37,145 nt of DNA from Micavibrio_A sp040381535. Lineage in GTDB: Bacteria > Pseudomonadota > Alphaproteobacteria > Micavibrionales > Micavibrionaceae. The stretch lies in NCBI GenBank assembly GCA_040381535.1, contig JBEIHF010000021.1, positions 1-37,145 of the forward strand, given 5' to 3'. Made by a program: the position numbers and the translations under genes. The notes below the pieces were generated by a model, which had not been told where the DNA came from, searched no databases, and worked only from the letters and a program-made list of their open reading frames with translations. Positions 23,349 to 32,652 of the stretch are shown piece after piece (position 1 is the stretch's first letter; the number at the start of each line of letters is the position of its first letter).

Positions 23349-23474
23349 TTAGCCTTGGCGGGCCTTGTAACGCTTGTTCACCTTATTGATGACATAGACG
23401 CGGCCGCGACGTTTGATAACTTTGCAGTTACGGTCGCGTTTTTTGATTGTTTTCAAAGAGTTAACTATTTTCAT
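23349..23474 (-). CDS. rpmJ: 50S ribosomal protein L36 (bL36), zinc-free form
   Basis: This 41-aa basic protein begins MKIVNSLKTIKKRDRNC and contains KVIKRRGRVYVINK, the bL36 pattern. It has a single Cys instead of the Cys/Cys/Cys/His set of the zinc-binding form, so it is the C-minus type with the longer alphaproteobacterial tail. AGGA lies about 9 nt before ATG 23474. It has its own terminator. Confidence 0.95.
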   Translation of the reverse strand: MKIVNSLKTIKKRDRNCKVIKRRGRVYVINKVNKRYKARQG

Positions 23475-23535
23475 GGCTTTATCTTCCTAAATTCTGGGCG
23501 GACATTACCCAAAAAGTCCTTAGGCTGTCAACATA

Positions 23536-23919
23536 TTAAGAAAGATGCATCCAGATGATTATCATGAAGGCAAAGTGCGTGAAATTATGGGCTTCCTGAT
23601 CGGCGCCGAGCGTCCACCAGAAGATTTTGTCCTTGGGCGTCCATCCTCTTTCATAAGTGAATACGCCTTTGATTCGATCGATGATCGAATGCACGACAAA
23701 GTCCACCAAGCCAAGCCACCACAAGGCCGGAGCGAATATCACGGTAACCAGTACCGTGCCGATTCCATGTATCGCCGTGTGTGTGAACAACGCGCGATAG
23801 CCTTCTTGACCTGGTTTGCCTTTGGTCAACGCCATCCAGTCTGTTTGCAACAAAAAGTCGCAGGCGAAATGCTTCAACCTGAACAACGTATAAAGAAGGG
23901 CGAATGTAAGAGGATCCAT
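23536..23919 (-). CDS. DUF3307 family membrane protein
   Basis: This 127-aa protein has three to four hydrophobic segments and the family's conserved polar residues inside the membrane region: RLKHFACDFLLQTDWMA (His, Asp, Gln), HTAIHG, and DFVVHSIIDRIKG. The C-terminal segment ends NFTHFAFMIIIWMHLS. This matches DUF3307 (PF11750), whose function is unknown; the buried His/Asp residues suggest metal or lipid chemistry. No strong ribosome site is seen. It is transcribed away from the cNMP-EAL gene. Confidence 0.85.
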   Translation of the reverse strand: MDPLTFALLYTLFRLKHFACDFLLQTDWMALTKGKPGQEGYRALFTHTAIHGIGTVLVTVIFAPALWWLGLVDFVVHSIIDRIKGVFTYERGWTPKDKIFWWTLGADQEAHNFTHFAFMIIIWMHLS

Positions 23920-24124
23920 GGGAAGGGAGAAACTGATATTATGAAATTAAATAAATACCTTATTATTATACCTGCACTACCCCCCCGTTCCAAGGGCATA
24001 ATCGAACATGGTGGTTGATTTCGTTTCGATTTTTGCCCATCGTTAACTATCTTCTAACCGTTTTTCCCGCATAGTGTTTTCTGAACCATTAGGCTAAACC
24101 CTCAAGGCACAATAAAGCGATTTC

Positions 24125-25348
24125 ATGAAAGCCAATCAGATCCGCAAAATATTCAAAGCCGGCGATGTCATCATGCGCCAAGGCGATCAAGGCAATCAGG
24201 CTTATATTATCGAAAAAGGTCTGGTCGAAATCCTGATCGAACGCGCCAATGGAGCGATTCATCGCGTGGGTACGCGCGGCGCGGGTACCATCATCGGTGA
24301 AATGGCGATCGTGGACAGTGAACCGCGTATGGCAACCATCAAGGCGATGGAAGATTGCGCGATGCTCGAAATCACCAAAGAAGATTTTCACCGCCGTTTG
24401 AAAACGGCCGATCCTGTTTTGCAAATCACGACTCAGGTTATTCTGACGCGTTATCGCGATATGTTGACGCGTGCATCGATTCTAAATGAAACAACCGCCT
24501 ATCCCACGCCCGAAGATCTGGAGCGCGGATATCTAGGACAAACCAACACGGTGGAAACCGTGAAGATGGCGAATGAATTCCGCGCCGCGATCGGAACGGA
24601 TCAATTGAGCCTGCATTACCAGCCGATCATGAATTTGACCACGGGTCATGTCAATGGGTTTGAAGCTTTGATGCGCTGGAACCATCCTGAAAAAGGCCAA
24701 ATCTCCCCTGCCGTGTTTATTCCGATTGCAGAAGATACGGGACTTATTGTGGATGCAAGCCGTTGGGCACTGCGCGAAGCCTGCCGTGCATTGAAACGCA
24801 TAGAAGCCAAAGTGGGTCTTGAAAACGATCTGTTCATGAGCGTGAACTTTTCCACCGCCGACTTTGCCGAAGAAAACTTCCTCGACCAGCTTTACACGAT
24901 CTTGAGCGAGACGGATGTTCTTCCGCACAAGGTCCATTTGGAAATTACCGAGCGTCTTTTGATGAACCAACCCCAGAATGCAAAAGAAACTTTGACCCTG
25001 TGCCGCAAAGCCGGTCTAGGAATCGCCATCGACGATTTCGGAACGGGATATTCATCCCTTTCCTATCTTCACTATTACCCGATCGACACGCTGAAAATCG
25101 ACCAGAGCTTTATAACAAACATGCTGGGCGACAAAACCTCAATGGAATTGGTCAAATCGATCATCTCCCTTGGCAAGAATATGGGCATGAAAATCATCGC
25201 CGAAGGCGTCGAGCATGCCGAAGAAGCCGAAGCCCTCAAAAAACTCGATTGCGAACGGGCTCAGGGTTATCACTTCTCCCGCCCACATTCCGAAAAAGAG
25301 ATCACGGACAAGCTCATCGCATGGGCCAAAGAAGGCAAAGTCCGTTAA
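24125..25348 (+). CDS. Cyclic-nucleotide-binding / EAL domain protein, putative c-di-GMP phosphodiesterase
   Basis: This 407-aa cytoplasmic protein has two domains. Residues about 5-115 are a cNMP-binding (CRP-like) domain, with GDVIMRQGDQGNQAYIIEKG and the phosphate-binding cassette GTIIGEMAIVDSEPRMATI (the GE-x-A and the Arg that grips the cyclic phosphate are present). Residues about 155-400 are an EAL domain with intact catalytic motifs: FEAL, NFSTADF (metal Asn), EITERLL, IDDFGTGYSS, KIDQSF and IIAEGVE. It should hydrolyse c-di-GMP to pGpG, possibly gated by cAMP or cGMP. It is encoded directly before the large T1SS substrate and near a membrane adenylate cyclase. It has no transmembrane segments and no GGDEF domain. 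Confidence 0.92.
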   Translation: MKANQIRKIFKAGDVIMRQGDQGNQAYIIEKGLVEILIERANGAIHRVGTRGAGTIIGEMAIVDSEPRMATIKAMEDCAMLEITKEDFHRRLKTADPVLQITTQVILTRYRDMLTRASILNETTAYPTPEDLERGYLGQTNTVETVKMANEFRAAIGTDQLSLHYQPIMNLTTGHVNGFEALMRWNHPEKGQISPAVFIPIAEDTGLIVDASRWALREACRALKRIEAKVGLENDLFMSVNFSTADFAEENFLDQLYTILSETDVLPHKVHLEITERLLMNQPQNAKETLTLCRKAGLGIAIDDFGTGYSSLSYLHYYPIDTLKIDQSFITNMLGDKTSMELVKSIISLGKNMGMKIIAEGVEHAEEAEALKKLDCERAQGYHFSRPHSEKEITDKLIAWAKEGKVR

Positions 25349-25466
25349 TTTCTGATTAACCGCATTTTCTATAAAATATTACGCAATTTTTAAGCCTCCT
25401 TAAGCGTTTGTCTGTAAACTGGTTAGGTTGCAATAGGCGTATTTCGCTATAAAATATTGATTATGG

Positions 25467-25480
25467 ACGAATTTATTCGT
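25467..25480. other. Short palindrome in the leader of the FG-GAP gene
   Basis: ACGAAT and ATTCGT are perfect 6-bp arms around TT, about 20 nt before the ATG and just upstream of the ribosome site. It may be a leader hairpin or an operator. TATAAAATATT occurs twice in the same intergenic region (about 25370 and 25448). Confidence 0.3.
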
Positions 25481-25499
25481 TAGGGGATTGGGGATTAAT

Positions 25500-28400
25500 A
25501 TGGCGCGTATAACCACTGAATCGGGTGCAAAAAATACCGACCAGCTGACATTTCAGGCCAACGGGACGGACAGGATCGAACTGCCCTCTTCCGATTTTAT
25601 TGCCGATGCAAACATGGCGCGCGACGGGGACAATCTGCTCCTCGAAACACTAAGCGGCGAAGTCGCCGTTATCGAAGGTTATTTTTCCGCAGATCCTGCA
25701 CCTCTTCTTGCCTCGCCCGACGGCGCCGTGCTGACACCGAACCTCGTGCAAGCCTTCGCGCATTCCCCTATGGAATTCGCCGCGAACGATACGGCTTCGG
25801 ATGAAAGCCCGATCGGCGCCGTCGAAGAAGTAAAAGGCAATGTCACGGTTACGCGCGTAGACGGTATGGTTGAATCCGTAGCCATCGGCACGCCGATTTA
25901 CCAAGGCGATGTGGTTAAAACGGATGCAGCCGGCGCCGTGAATATCGTATTTATGGACGAAACCAGCATGGCGATTTCTGAAAACGCTCGTATGGCGATC
26001 GACGAATACTCCTATGATCCTGCAACCCAAAGCGGCACGACGAATTTCTCCGTCCTGCGCGGTTTGTTCGTATTCACGAGCGGTCTTATCGGACGTGATG
26101 ATCCGGATGATGTGAAAATCGATACACCTGTGGGCTCCATCGGTATCCGCGGCACCATCATCGCCGGTAACATCAATCCCAATGGCGAAAGCAATATTAC
26201 CGTTCTGGAAGGCGCTATCGTTATTACCAACGGTGATGGCAATATTACGCTTTCGAACGCTTTTGAAACTGTAACGTTGCAGGGTTTCAATGCACCGATG
26301 TCCACGCCTGTAGTTCTGCCTGCCGCTGAAATCAACGCGCGCTTTGCCTCTGTAAGCTCGGTCAACCCGTCTTTGTTCAGTACGATTTCCGAAGCGGTGC
26401 AGGAACAACAATTGCAACAGCCAGCGCCTGCTCCTGCTCCTGCGCCCGAAGCACCACAATCGCAAATGCAGCCGCAAGATGCTCCTGCTTCTAGCCCAAT
26501 AGTCAATCAAGCACCTGTTGCTCAGAGTGCACCCGCAATGGATGCGCCCGTAGTACAAGACCAAGTTCTTGCACCTGCGCCTGTCGAAGCTTTGCCACCG
26601 GCAAATATGGCCGATCCGTCGGCCAGTGGGTTCGGCACCACTACTACCGGCCTTCCTTCTGCAAATATCGTTGCGGGTCAGACTTCTGCAGGAACATTTG
26701 ATTCTTCTGTGAATACACTACCCGGAGCAGGCTTTGCGCCTCCTCCACCACCGCCACCTGTTGTGATGGCACCGCTTCCACCGATGAATACGGGAGTGAT
26801 GCCTCCTCCGGTAAATGCCGCTCCTCCGCCGGGTACCATACAACAGCCGCCGCCTTCGGTTATAACGCCTCCTACGCCGCCCGCAGGTCCGGCATTGTTT
26901 GTTACCAGTAATCCCATAAACGATTTGGCTGTGACCAACGCAATTGTCGGACATGCAATGATTACAGGCTTTGCGGTAGGAGTTACCGCCTCTTATACTT
27001 TCTCTGGCGGAGGTACCCTTAGCACCTATTACGAGCTCATTGCTGATGGTGTGGGCGGAGTAAACGTCCGTCTGCGTACCTCCGGAGAAAACGCTTTGAG
27101 ACAAAGTCTCGAAGTTTTTGATTTGGGCGATGTCGATATTGTTGCCACACCTACCGATGGTTCACCCGTCATTACGCGCACACTCAATGTTGTTATCAAT
27201 GATGCCAACGCAGGCCGCGTTATTGACATGGATGGTATTAACAATAATGGTGTAACTACTATCGCTGATGGCATTAATAATGAAATTGGTTATTCGGTTT
27301 CCGCGCTCGGCGATATCAACAACGACGGTTTTGACGATTTTGTTTTTTCAAACGATACGAGTGCTCCGGGCCAGAACCATTCGTATGTTGTATTCGGGAG
27401 CGCAACTGGCATTCCTTCGGGGTCAGTACCTGGCTTAATAGATACAACAATTAGCATTAGGCCGAACCCAACCCCAGGAACAAATGCAAGCCTTAGCACT
27501 GTTGCAGGCATTGGCGATTTTAACGGTGATGGTGTTGAAGATTATATTGTCGGACAAAGCAACAACATAATCGGCGGTATTGCATCAGGTACAGCCGCGA
27601 TTATCAGCGGTGCCAATGGTGTAAATGCAAGACAATTTTCCGCAGGTGCCGGCGCCGGCGCAGAACTGGGCTCCGACGTTGATGGTGTGGGTGATTTGAA
27701 CAACGATGGTTATGCAGATGTTGTTGTCGGGGCGGCCGGCTTTGATGCAGGTAACGGCCGTGCCTATGTTATCAACGGCAGCAATGCCTCTTGGGGAACA
27801 CCCCTCCCACAAACCACGTTTATTAGCGGTACGGGCTTCGAATTCTTTGGTACAAGCGTGACAGGTCTGGGCGATTTCAACGGCGATGGTTATTCCGATT
27901 TTGCCGTAGGAGCCCCCAGCTTTGGCGCAGACCTCGGTAGGGTTAGAATTTACGAGGGTACAAAAACTGGCACTTCAACGCTTTTGGGAGGGATCAACGG
28001 AGCGCCGGGGCAATTTTTAGGATTAGAAGTTGACGGTGTAGGTGATGTAAACGGTGATGGACTCTCCGACATGATGGTTGGGGGCAATAATACCGCTGCC
28101 ATTTATTTCGGAGGCGACACAACCACCCCCGATATAACATTCAACCCTCTTCCTGGCTATACTCTCAGCGGCGGCGGCGCGGCTGGTGATTTTAATGGCG
28201 ACGGCTTTAAAGATTTTACAATCTCTCTTGCCGATGCGAACGATACCAAAACCTATGTGGTCTTAGGCAAAGTTGGAGGATTTAACGTAGATATTAATTA
28301 CCTCAAAAACCCGGGCAACGCATTTGAACTGCAATACGATAAAGCTAACAGCGGCGACATTTTGAAAGTCAGCAGCGTTGGCGATGTTAACGGTGATGGT

Positions 28401-29063
28401 TATGACGACCTTGCCATTGGGGTTCCCGATGCTAATGGCGGCGAGGCGCAAGGAAATGGCGGTGTTGTTATTGTAAACGGGCGCGGCAGCGGAAACATTG
28501 ATTCCGATCAGAACGCAGATGCGTTCGGAGACCACCTTGTCGGAACACGCAATAACGACATATTAAATAATTTAAATTTTGTTGGAGTAAGCATGCGCGC
28601 TGGCGCTGGCAACGACGAACTCCACATAGGAAATATGGACTTTTTGAGCATTGATGGCGGCAATGGCATGGATAGCATGATCATGCATGGACCAAGCGTT
28701 AATTTTTCCAGTCTTAATTTCGAAAAAATATCAGGTATTGAAAATATCGTTTTTGGCAACAATGGCCAAACCATGACGCTAACGATGGAAAATATTTTCA
28801 ATCTTTTGAAAACCAGCGACGATGGTACATTGAAGATAGACCTTGCGTCTGGCGTTACGACGGGCTCATTAATACTTGATGATCAAAACGGTGTTACGAA
28901 CCCCGCCGATAACGTTATGGGCATAGTGGACGCCCTCAATCAAAGGGGAAACGGCGCCCTATATGTTACAGCCTCGGCGGCAACTGATTACGATGCGTTC
29001 AAAATCGGCGGCTACACGCTTTACATCAATGATGACATTACTGCTACCACGACAGTTACCTAA
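25500..29063 (+). CDS. Large FecR-domain/FG-GAP repeat protein, probable type I secretion substrate
   Basis: This is a 1187-aa protein without a Sec signal. In order: an N-terminal region (1-95); a FecR-like domain (about 100-265: GAVEEVKGNVTVTRVDGM, GDVVKTDAAGAVNIVF, IDTPVGSIGIRGTIIAGN); a Pro/Ala/Gln-rich linker (about 300-470); a cadherin-like beta domain (about 475-575); and seven FG-GAP repeats, each with a calcium-type D-x-N-x-D-G-x-x-D loop, near residues 600, 670, 730, 790, 850, 900 and 960. Seven would close a beta-propeller. The tail has two RTX-like nonapeptides (AGAGNDELH, GGNGMDSMI) and an uncleaved C-terminus typical of type I secretion. ATG 25500 has TGGGGA just upstream. It converges on the secretion operon with 2 nt between the stops. 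Confidence 0.9.
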   Translation: MARITTESGAKNTDQLTFQANGTDRIELPSSDFIADANMARDGDNLLLETLSGEVAVIEGYFSADPAPLLASPDGAVLTPNLVQAFAHSPMEFAANDTASDESPIGAVEEVKGNVTVTRVDGMVESVAIGTPIYQGDVVKTDAAGAVNIVFMDETSMAISENARMAIDEYSYDPATQSGTTNFSVLRGLFVFTSGLIGRDDPDDVKIDTPVGSIGIRGTIIAGNINPNGESNITVLEGAIVITNGDGNITLSNAFETVTLQGFNAPMSTPVVLPAAEINARFASVSSVNPSLFSTISEAVQEQQLQQPAPAPAPAPEAPQSQMQPQDAPASSPIVNQAPVAQSAPAMDAPVVQDQVLAPAPVEALPPANMADPSASGFGTTTTGLPSANIVAGQTSAGTFDSSVNTLPGAGFAPPPPPPPVVMAPLPPMNTGVMPPPVNAAPPPGTIQQPPPSVITPPTPPAGPALFVTSNPINDLAVTNAIVGHAMITGFAVGVTASYTFSGGGTLSTYYELIADGVGGVNVRLRTSGENALRQSLEVFDLGDVDIVATPTDGSPVITRTLNVVINDANAGRVIDMDGINNNGVTTIADGINNEIGYSVSALGDINNDGFDDFVFSNDTSAPGQNHSYVVFGSATGIPSGSVPGLIDTTISIRPNPTPGTNASLSTVAGIGDFNGDGVEDYIVGQSNNIIGGIASGTAAIISGANGVNARQFSAGAGAGAELGSDVDGVGDLNNDGYADVVVGAAGFDAGNGRAYVINGSNASWGTPLPQTTFISGTGFEFFGTSVTGLGDFNGDGYSDFAVGAPSFGADLGRVRIYEGTKTGTSTLLGGINGAPGQFLGLEVDGVGDVNGDGLSDMMVGGNNTAAIYFGGDTTTPDITFNPLPGYTLSGGGAAGDFNGDGFKDFTISLADANDTKTYVVLGKVGGFNVDINYLKNPGNAFELQYDKANSGDILKVSSVGDVNGDGYDDLAIGVPDANGGEAQGNGGVVIVNGRGSGNIDSDQNADAFGDHLVGTRNNDILNNLNFVGVSMRAGAGNDELHIGNMDFLSIDGGNGMDSMIMHGPSVNFSSLNFEKISGIENIVFGNNGQTMTLTMENIFNLLKTSDDGTLKIDLASGVTTGSLILDDQNGVTNPADNVMGIVDALNQRGNGALYVTASAATDYDAFKIGGYTLYINDDITATTTVT

Positions 29064-29079
29064 GGTTATTTATCCTTAG
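29060..29079. other. Inverted repeat spanning the convergent stop codons
   Basis: CTAAGG and CCTTAG (29060-29065 with 29074-29079) form a 6-bp stem over the two stop codons. No T tract follows on either strand, so termination here would be weak, and the mRNAs of the substrate and cyclase genes may overlap at their 3' ends. Confidence 0.45.
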
Positions 29080-31330
29080 CAACGAAAATCCCGTCCCAGT
29101 TGTCTGGCGGCGGGTTTTTTGTGAACTCTGCAATGCGTGTTCCGAACAGATCGTAATATCCGCTTAGGCGGCCCTGTGATGCGTCCCTTGCAGTTTTAAG
29201 CTCTTGCGCCGCGCAGCCAAAATCAGCCGCTCTATAGGCTGCCAGAAAGCCGTTATGAGCCGTTTGCCATGCCTTGAAAACTTCTGTTTTAGCCAGCGTT
29301 TCATCACCGAGCAGGGTGAAGATGCGCGCAGGTTTGTCTTTGCCTTTGACCTGTATCAAATCCAGTTCCAGCACTGCGAGTTCGGGCACGTTCTTGGCGG
29401 TTGTCTCTCCCATCAAAATATTCACCCCATAAATTTTGGTCTGGCTTTCAAGACGCGAGGCAAGGTTGACGGCATCGCCCAATGCAGAATAGGCAAAACG
29501 CTGGTGCGATCCCATGTTTCCAACAGAACAAGGTCCCGTGTTAATGCCGATACCCGCGTTCAGCAAGACAGGAACACGGCCCGCCGCTTCTGCCTTTGCC
29601 TTTACTTGCGCGTTAACAGGCACGAGCGCTTCATTCATTTTAAGAGCCGCAAGACAAGCATGGCGGTGGTGATTGGGATCATCCAAAGGCGCGTTCCAAA
29701 AGGCCATCATGGCGTCGCCCATATATTTATCGATGGTGCCGCGATTGCCCATGACCAGATCAGACATAGGGGTCAAAAAATCGTTCATGAGTTGAATGAG
29801 TTCTTCGGGGGTGAGGTTTTCAGAAATGGTCGTAAAACTTCTAATATCCGTGAACATCACCGTCAAATCACGTACCTCCCCGCCAAGTTTGAGCTTGTCG
29901 GGGTTCTTGGCGAGTTCTTCCATAAAAGTCGGCGAGATATAGAGCCCGAACGCCTGGCGCACTTGCTGGCGTTCCGCTTCGGAGCGAATGTAGCTGAGCA
30001 AGGATGAAACAAGAAACAAAAGAGAGAGAGCGATACGAGGATAAACGGGGTCGAGCACTATCCCGTTGTCCTTGTACATCTGCCACGAACCCAAAAACAT
30101 GCAGCCCATCAAACCCGATGTCAGAACACCAAGGACGAGGACGTTCATAAATGGCGCAAACAAGATAATCAGCAGGCCAGCAAAACCGATACTGGCAGCT
30201 TCCACACCCGCGATAATAGCGGGGCGTTTCAAGAATTTTCCCTGCAAGATTTGTTCTACCACATTTACATGGACTTCGACGCCGGGCACATAAAGACTAA
30301 GCGGTGTGGATCTTATATCTTTTAACCCTTGCGCGCTTGTGCCAACGAACACAATTTTGTCTTTGATTCTTTCACGTAATTTTTCTTTTTCCACGGGGTC
30401 TAGCAATTTATAAGCCGATATATATTCATTATGTTGATCAATGGGACGATAATAAACCCAGATCTTGCCGTTGCTTTCGACGGGAATTTCAAAATTAGCG
30501 ATCTTTATGACATAGTCAGTATCAAGCGCGCCTTTTTCTTTATTGGAAGTTATAATAAGGCGTGAATTTTTATTAATACTTACCCGCAATGCATCCAACC
30601 CCAACATTGGATATAATTCCGGTTCAATTCCGCCTATCTCTTTTTTATCAGGATACCGCACAAGCAAAGAGACTTCACGGATCAGGCCGTCAACATCCGG
30701 CTCCGTCATAAAACTGCCGTTTCCGGCTGCTGCCATAGAAAATTCCGGAAGATTTTCGGCAATCCCTTTTACGTTCAATGTGTCTTCCATAAAAGGTGTT
30801 TTGTCTTTGAGCAGGAAGGTAGGCTTTGCCGCCTGATAGGGTTTACGCAAAGTTTCTTCAGCCCGCGCGCTCGAGAAACCCGTAATGACATTCCCTGCTG
30901 CCGCTATATTTTGCGCAAAAATGCGGTCATTGTCGGGAAGGCCTTCAAGAGTTGTTTTAGCCGCCTTATACGCTTCACCTTCCGGCAAGGTTTGGGCTAT
31001 GCGCGCAGGTGATGTGCGGTCCGGTTCGGCAAACACCATATCGAATGCCACGACTTTCGCGCCTAGTTCTTTCAAAGCCACTACTAAATCGCCTACTACC
31101 GTGCGCGGCCAAGGCCATTGTCCCAAAATTTTTAAGGATTTCTCATCCAAATCGATAATCGCGACACGATCGGACGGCGGGCGCGGTTTTATTTTGTTAT
31201 AGGTATCGAATGTGGCGTATTGTAAACGCTTGCGAAACTCATGGTTCGAACCGCTGAAATAAACAGTCCCGAACAATAATGCCAGAAGCACTATGATGTG
31301 GGTCCATTTATGGATGAGAAACTTCATCAT
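29066..31330 (-). CDS. CHASE2 domain adenylate/guanylate cyclase
   Basis: This is a 754-aa inner-membrane protein. One N-terminal membrane segment (about 11-27) is followed by an extracytoplasmic CHASE2 sensor domain (about 45-370: AIIDLDEKSLKILGQWPWPR, FDMVFAEPDR), three membrane segments (about 372-450) and a class III nucleotide cyclase domain (about 485-680). The cyclase metal and base residues are visible: VMFTDIRSFTTISE, DKYMGDAMMAFWNAP, INTGPCSVGNMGSHQRFAYSA. The pattern predicts ATP to cAMP conversion, but base specificity is not certain. Its ATG (31330) overlaps the HlyD stop, making it the last gene of the tolC-ABC-hlyD operon. The ligand of CHASE2 is unknown. Confidence 0.95.
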   Translation of the reverse strand: MMKFLIHKWTHIIVLLALLFGTVYFSGSNHEFRKRLQYATFDTYNKIKPRPPSDRVAIIDLDEKSLKILGQWPWPRTVVGDLVVALKELGAKVVAFDMVFAEPDRTSPARIAQTLPEGEAYKAAKTTLEGLPDNDRIFAQNIAAAGNVITGFSSARAEETLRKPYQAAKPTFLLKDKTPFMEDTLNVKGIAENLPEFSMAAAGNGSFMTEPDVDGLIREVSLLVRYPDKKEIGGIEPELYPMLGLDALRVSINKNSRLIITSNKEKGALDTDYVIKIANFEIPVESNGKIWVYYRPIDQHNEYISAYKLLDPVEKEKLRERIKDKIVFVGTSAQGLKDIRSTPLSLYVPGVEVHVNVVEQILQGKFLKRPAIIAGVEAASIGFAGLLIILFAPFMNVLVLGVLTSGLMGCMFLGSWQMYKDNGIVLDPVYPRIALSLLFLVSSLLSYIRSEAERQQVRQAFGLYISPTFMEELAKNPDKLKLGGEVRDLTVMFTDIRSFTTISENLTPEELIQLMNDFLTPMSDLVMGNRGTIDKYMGDAMMAFWNAPLDDPNHHRHACLAALKMNEALVPVNAQVKAKAEAAGRVPVLLNAGIGINTGPCSVGNMGSHQRFAYSALGDAVNLASRLESQTKIYGVNILMGETTAKNVPELAVLELDLIQVKGKDKPARIFTLLGDETLAKTEVFKAWQTAHNGFLAAYRAADFGCAAQELKTARDASQGRLSGYYDLFGTRIAEFTKNPPPDNWDGIFVAKDK

Positions 31331-32652
31331 CTTTCGGTCAGGGCTTTATCCTTCGCCCTGAAAATCGGCTTCATCAAATATCCCAGAATGGAACGATCAC
31401 CCGTAATGATTTCCGTTTGCGCCACCATACCTGGCGTGATGGGCAGAGGTTTATCCGCCGTACCCAAATGGTTTTGTTTGGTTTTGACTTCGATCTCAAA
31501 GAAAATATTGCCTTTGCTGTCCGTCACACTGGTCGCACCGATTCGTACCAACTCCCCTTCCAGAGAACCGTAGCGCTGCGGGTCATAGGCGGAGATTTTT
31601 ACCTTCACGGGCTGGCCGGGATGTATAAAAGCAACGTCGCTTGGCGGCACGCGCGCGATGATTTTCAATTCATCGTCTATCGGCACGATTTCAACAAGTT
31701 TCATAGCAGGCTCGACAACGCCGCCGATGGTTTTGAGCATGATTTTGTTCACCACGCCATCGACAGGGCTACGCAGCTCGGAGCGATCTACGCGGTCACC
31801 GATAGCAGTGAGGCTTTCATTCAATTGCGAAAGCTGTGTTTGCACATCGTTCAATTCACCCAAAGCCTGTGATTTAAATTTGTTTTCCGTGTCCTGACGC
31901 TCTTTCTGGGAAGCGCTGAGTTCAGCCCGCAATCCTTGACGCTCTTCGGCGGCTTCATTGATCTGGCCGCTTAGATCATTCACTTCGCGCTCAAGGCGGA
32001 TTTGATCCAGCTTAGGAACGGCGCGTTGTTCCACCATCTTGCGGGTGATTTCCAGTTCCTGCTGCACCAGTTTCTTGCTTTCGGAAAGGCGCGATACTTT
32101 GGCGCCCAGTTCGGAAAGCTGCGCTTCGGCACGGCTGATACGGTCATTCAAAATCGCCTTGCCGTTTTCAAGTTCACGTTGGCGGGATTGATAAAGCTGC
32201 TCTTCGTTTCGCGCGATGTCCGGCACTTTTGCGGCCAACTCCGCAGGCATCACAAAAGCTTTGCCGCTCGCTTCCGCATCCAGACGCGCTTTTTTTAAAA
32301 GCAGAGATTCCTGTTTAGCCGCCGTGCCGCGTTCTTCGGACGCAAAGGCCACGTCGCTGATTTTCAAAAGCGGTTGGTCTTTTTTGACCATCTCGCCTTC
32401 GGCAACCATCAGTTCTTTCAATACACCGCCTTCGAGGCTTTGAACGATCTGGATTTCGGATGTCGGTACCACCTGCCCCTCGCCGTGCGTCATCTCATCA
32501 ATATTAAAGTACGCCATCCAGCCAACTAGAATGACTACCAGTGCGCCCGTGCTGATCAACATAAGGTTTGATGTCGCCGACGGCTTTAACCTTACAGCAG
32601 CCTCCAGCTCTTCCATGAATTGCAGATCTTCGGCTTCATTGGCTTTTGTCAT
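31327..32652 (-). CDS. HlyD-family type I secretion periplasmic adaptor
   Basis: This 441-aa membrane-fusion protein bridges the ABC exporter and the TolC channel. A short cytoplasmic N-terminus is followed by one membrane segment (about residues 28-48), a lipoyl half-motif (GEGQVVPTSEIQIVQSLEGG), a long coiled-coil hairpin (about 110-280), the second lipoyl half (ELRSPVDGVVNKIMLKTIGG) and a beta-barrel region ending before MKPIFRAKDKALTER. The start overlaps the stop of the ABC gene (32649-32652), and the stop overlaps the cyclase start (31327-31330), so all are coupled. Confidence 0.95.
   Translation of the reverse strand: MTKANEAEDLQFMEELEAAVRLKPSATSNLMLISTGALVVILVGWMAYFNIDEMTHGEGQVVPTSEIQIVQSLEGGVLKELMVAEGEMVKKDQPLLKISDVAFASEERGTAAKQESLLLKKARLDAEASGKAFVMPAELAAKVPDIARNEEQLYQSRQRELENGKAILNDRISRAEAQLSELGAKVSRLSESKKLVQQELEITRKMVEQRAVPKLDQIRLEREVNDLSGQINEAAEERQGLRAELSASQKERQDTENKFKSQALGELNDVQTQLSQLNESLTAIGDRVDRSELRSPVDGVVNKIMLKTIGGVVEPAMKLVEIVPIDDELKIIARVPPSDVAFIHPGQPVKVKISAYDPQRYGSLEGELVRIGATSVTDSKGNIFFEIEVKTKQNHLGTADKPLPITPGMVAQTEIITGDRSILGYLMKPIFRAKDKALTER

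Noticed and set aside
23937..24124. C-run and AT-rich region before the cNMP-EAL gene as a possible regulatory RNA
   Set aside because: A run of seven Cs (about 23979-23985) is present, but no conserved fold or riboswitch pattern can be recognised.
25650..26564. 304-codon minus-strand ORF opposite the FecR domain
   Set aside because: The composition is odd (Arg, His, Cys rich) and the plus-strand gene is clearly coding; shadow.
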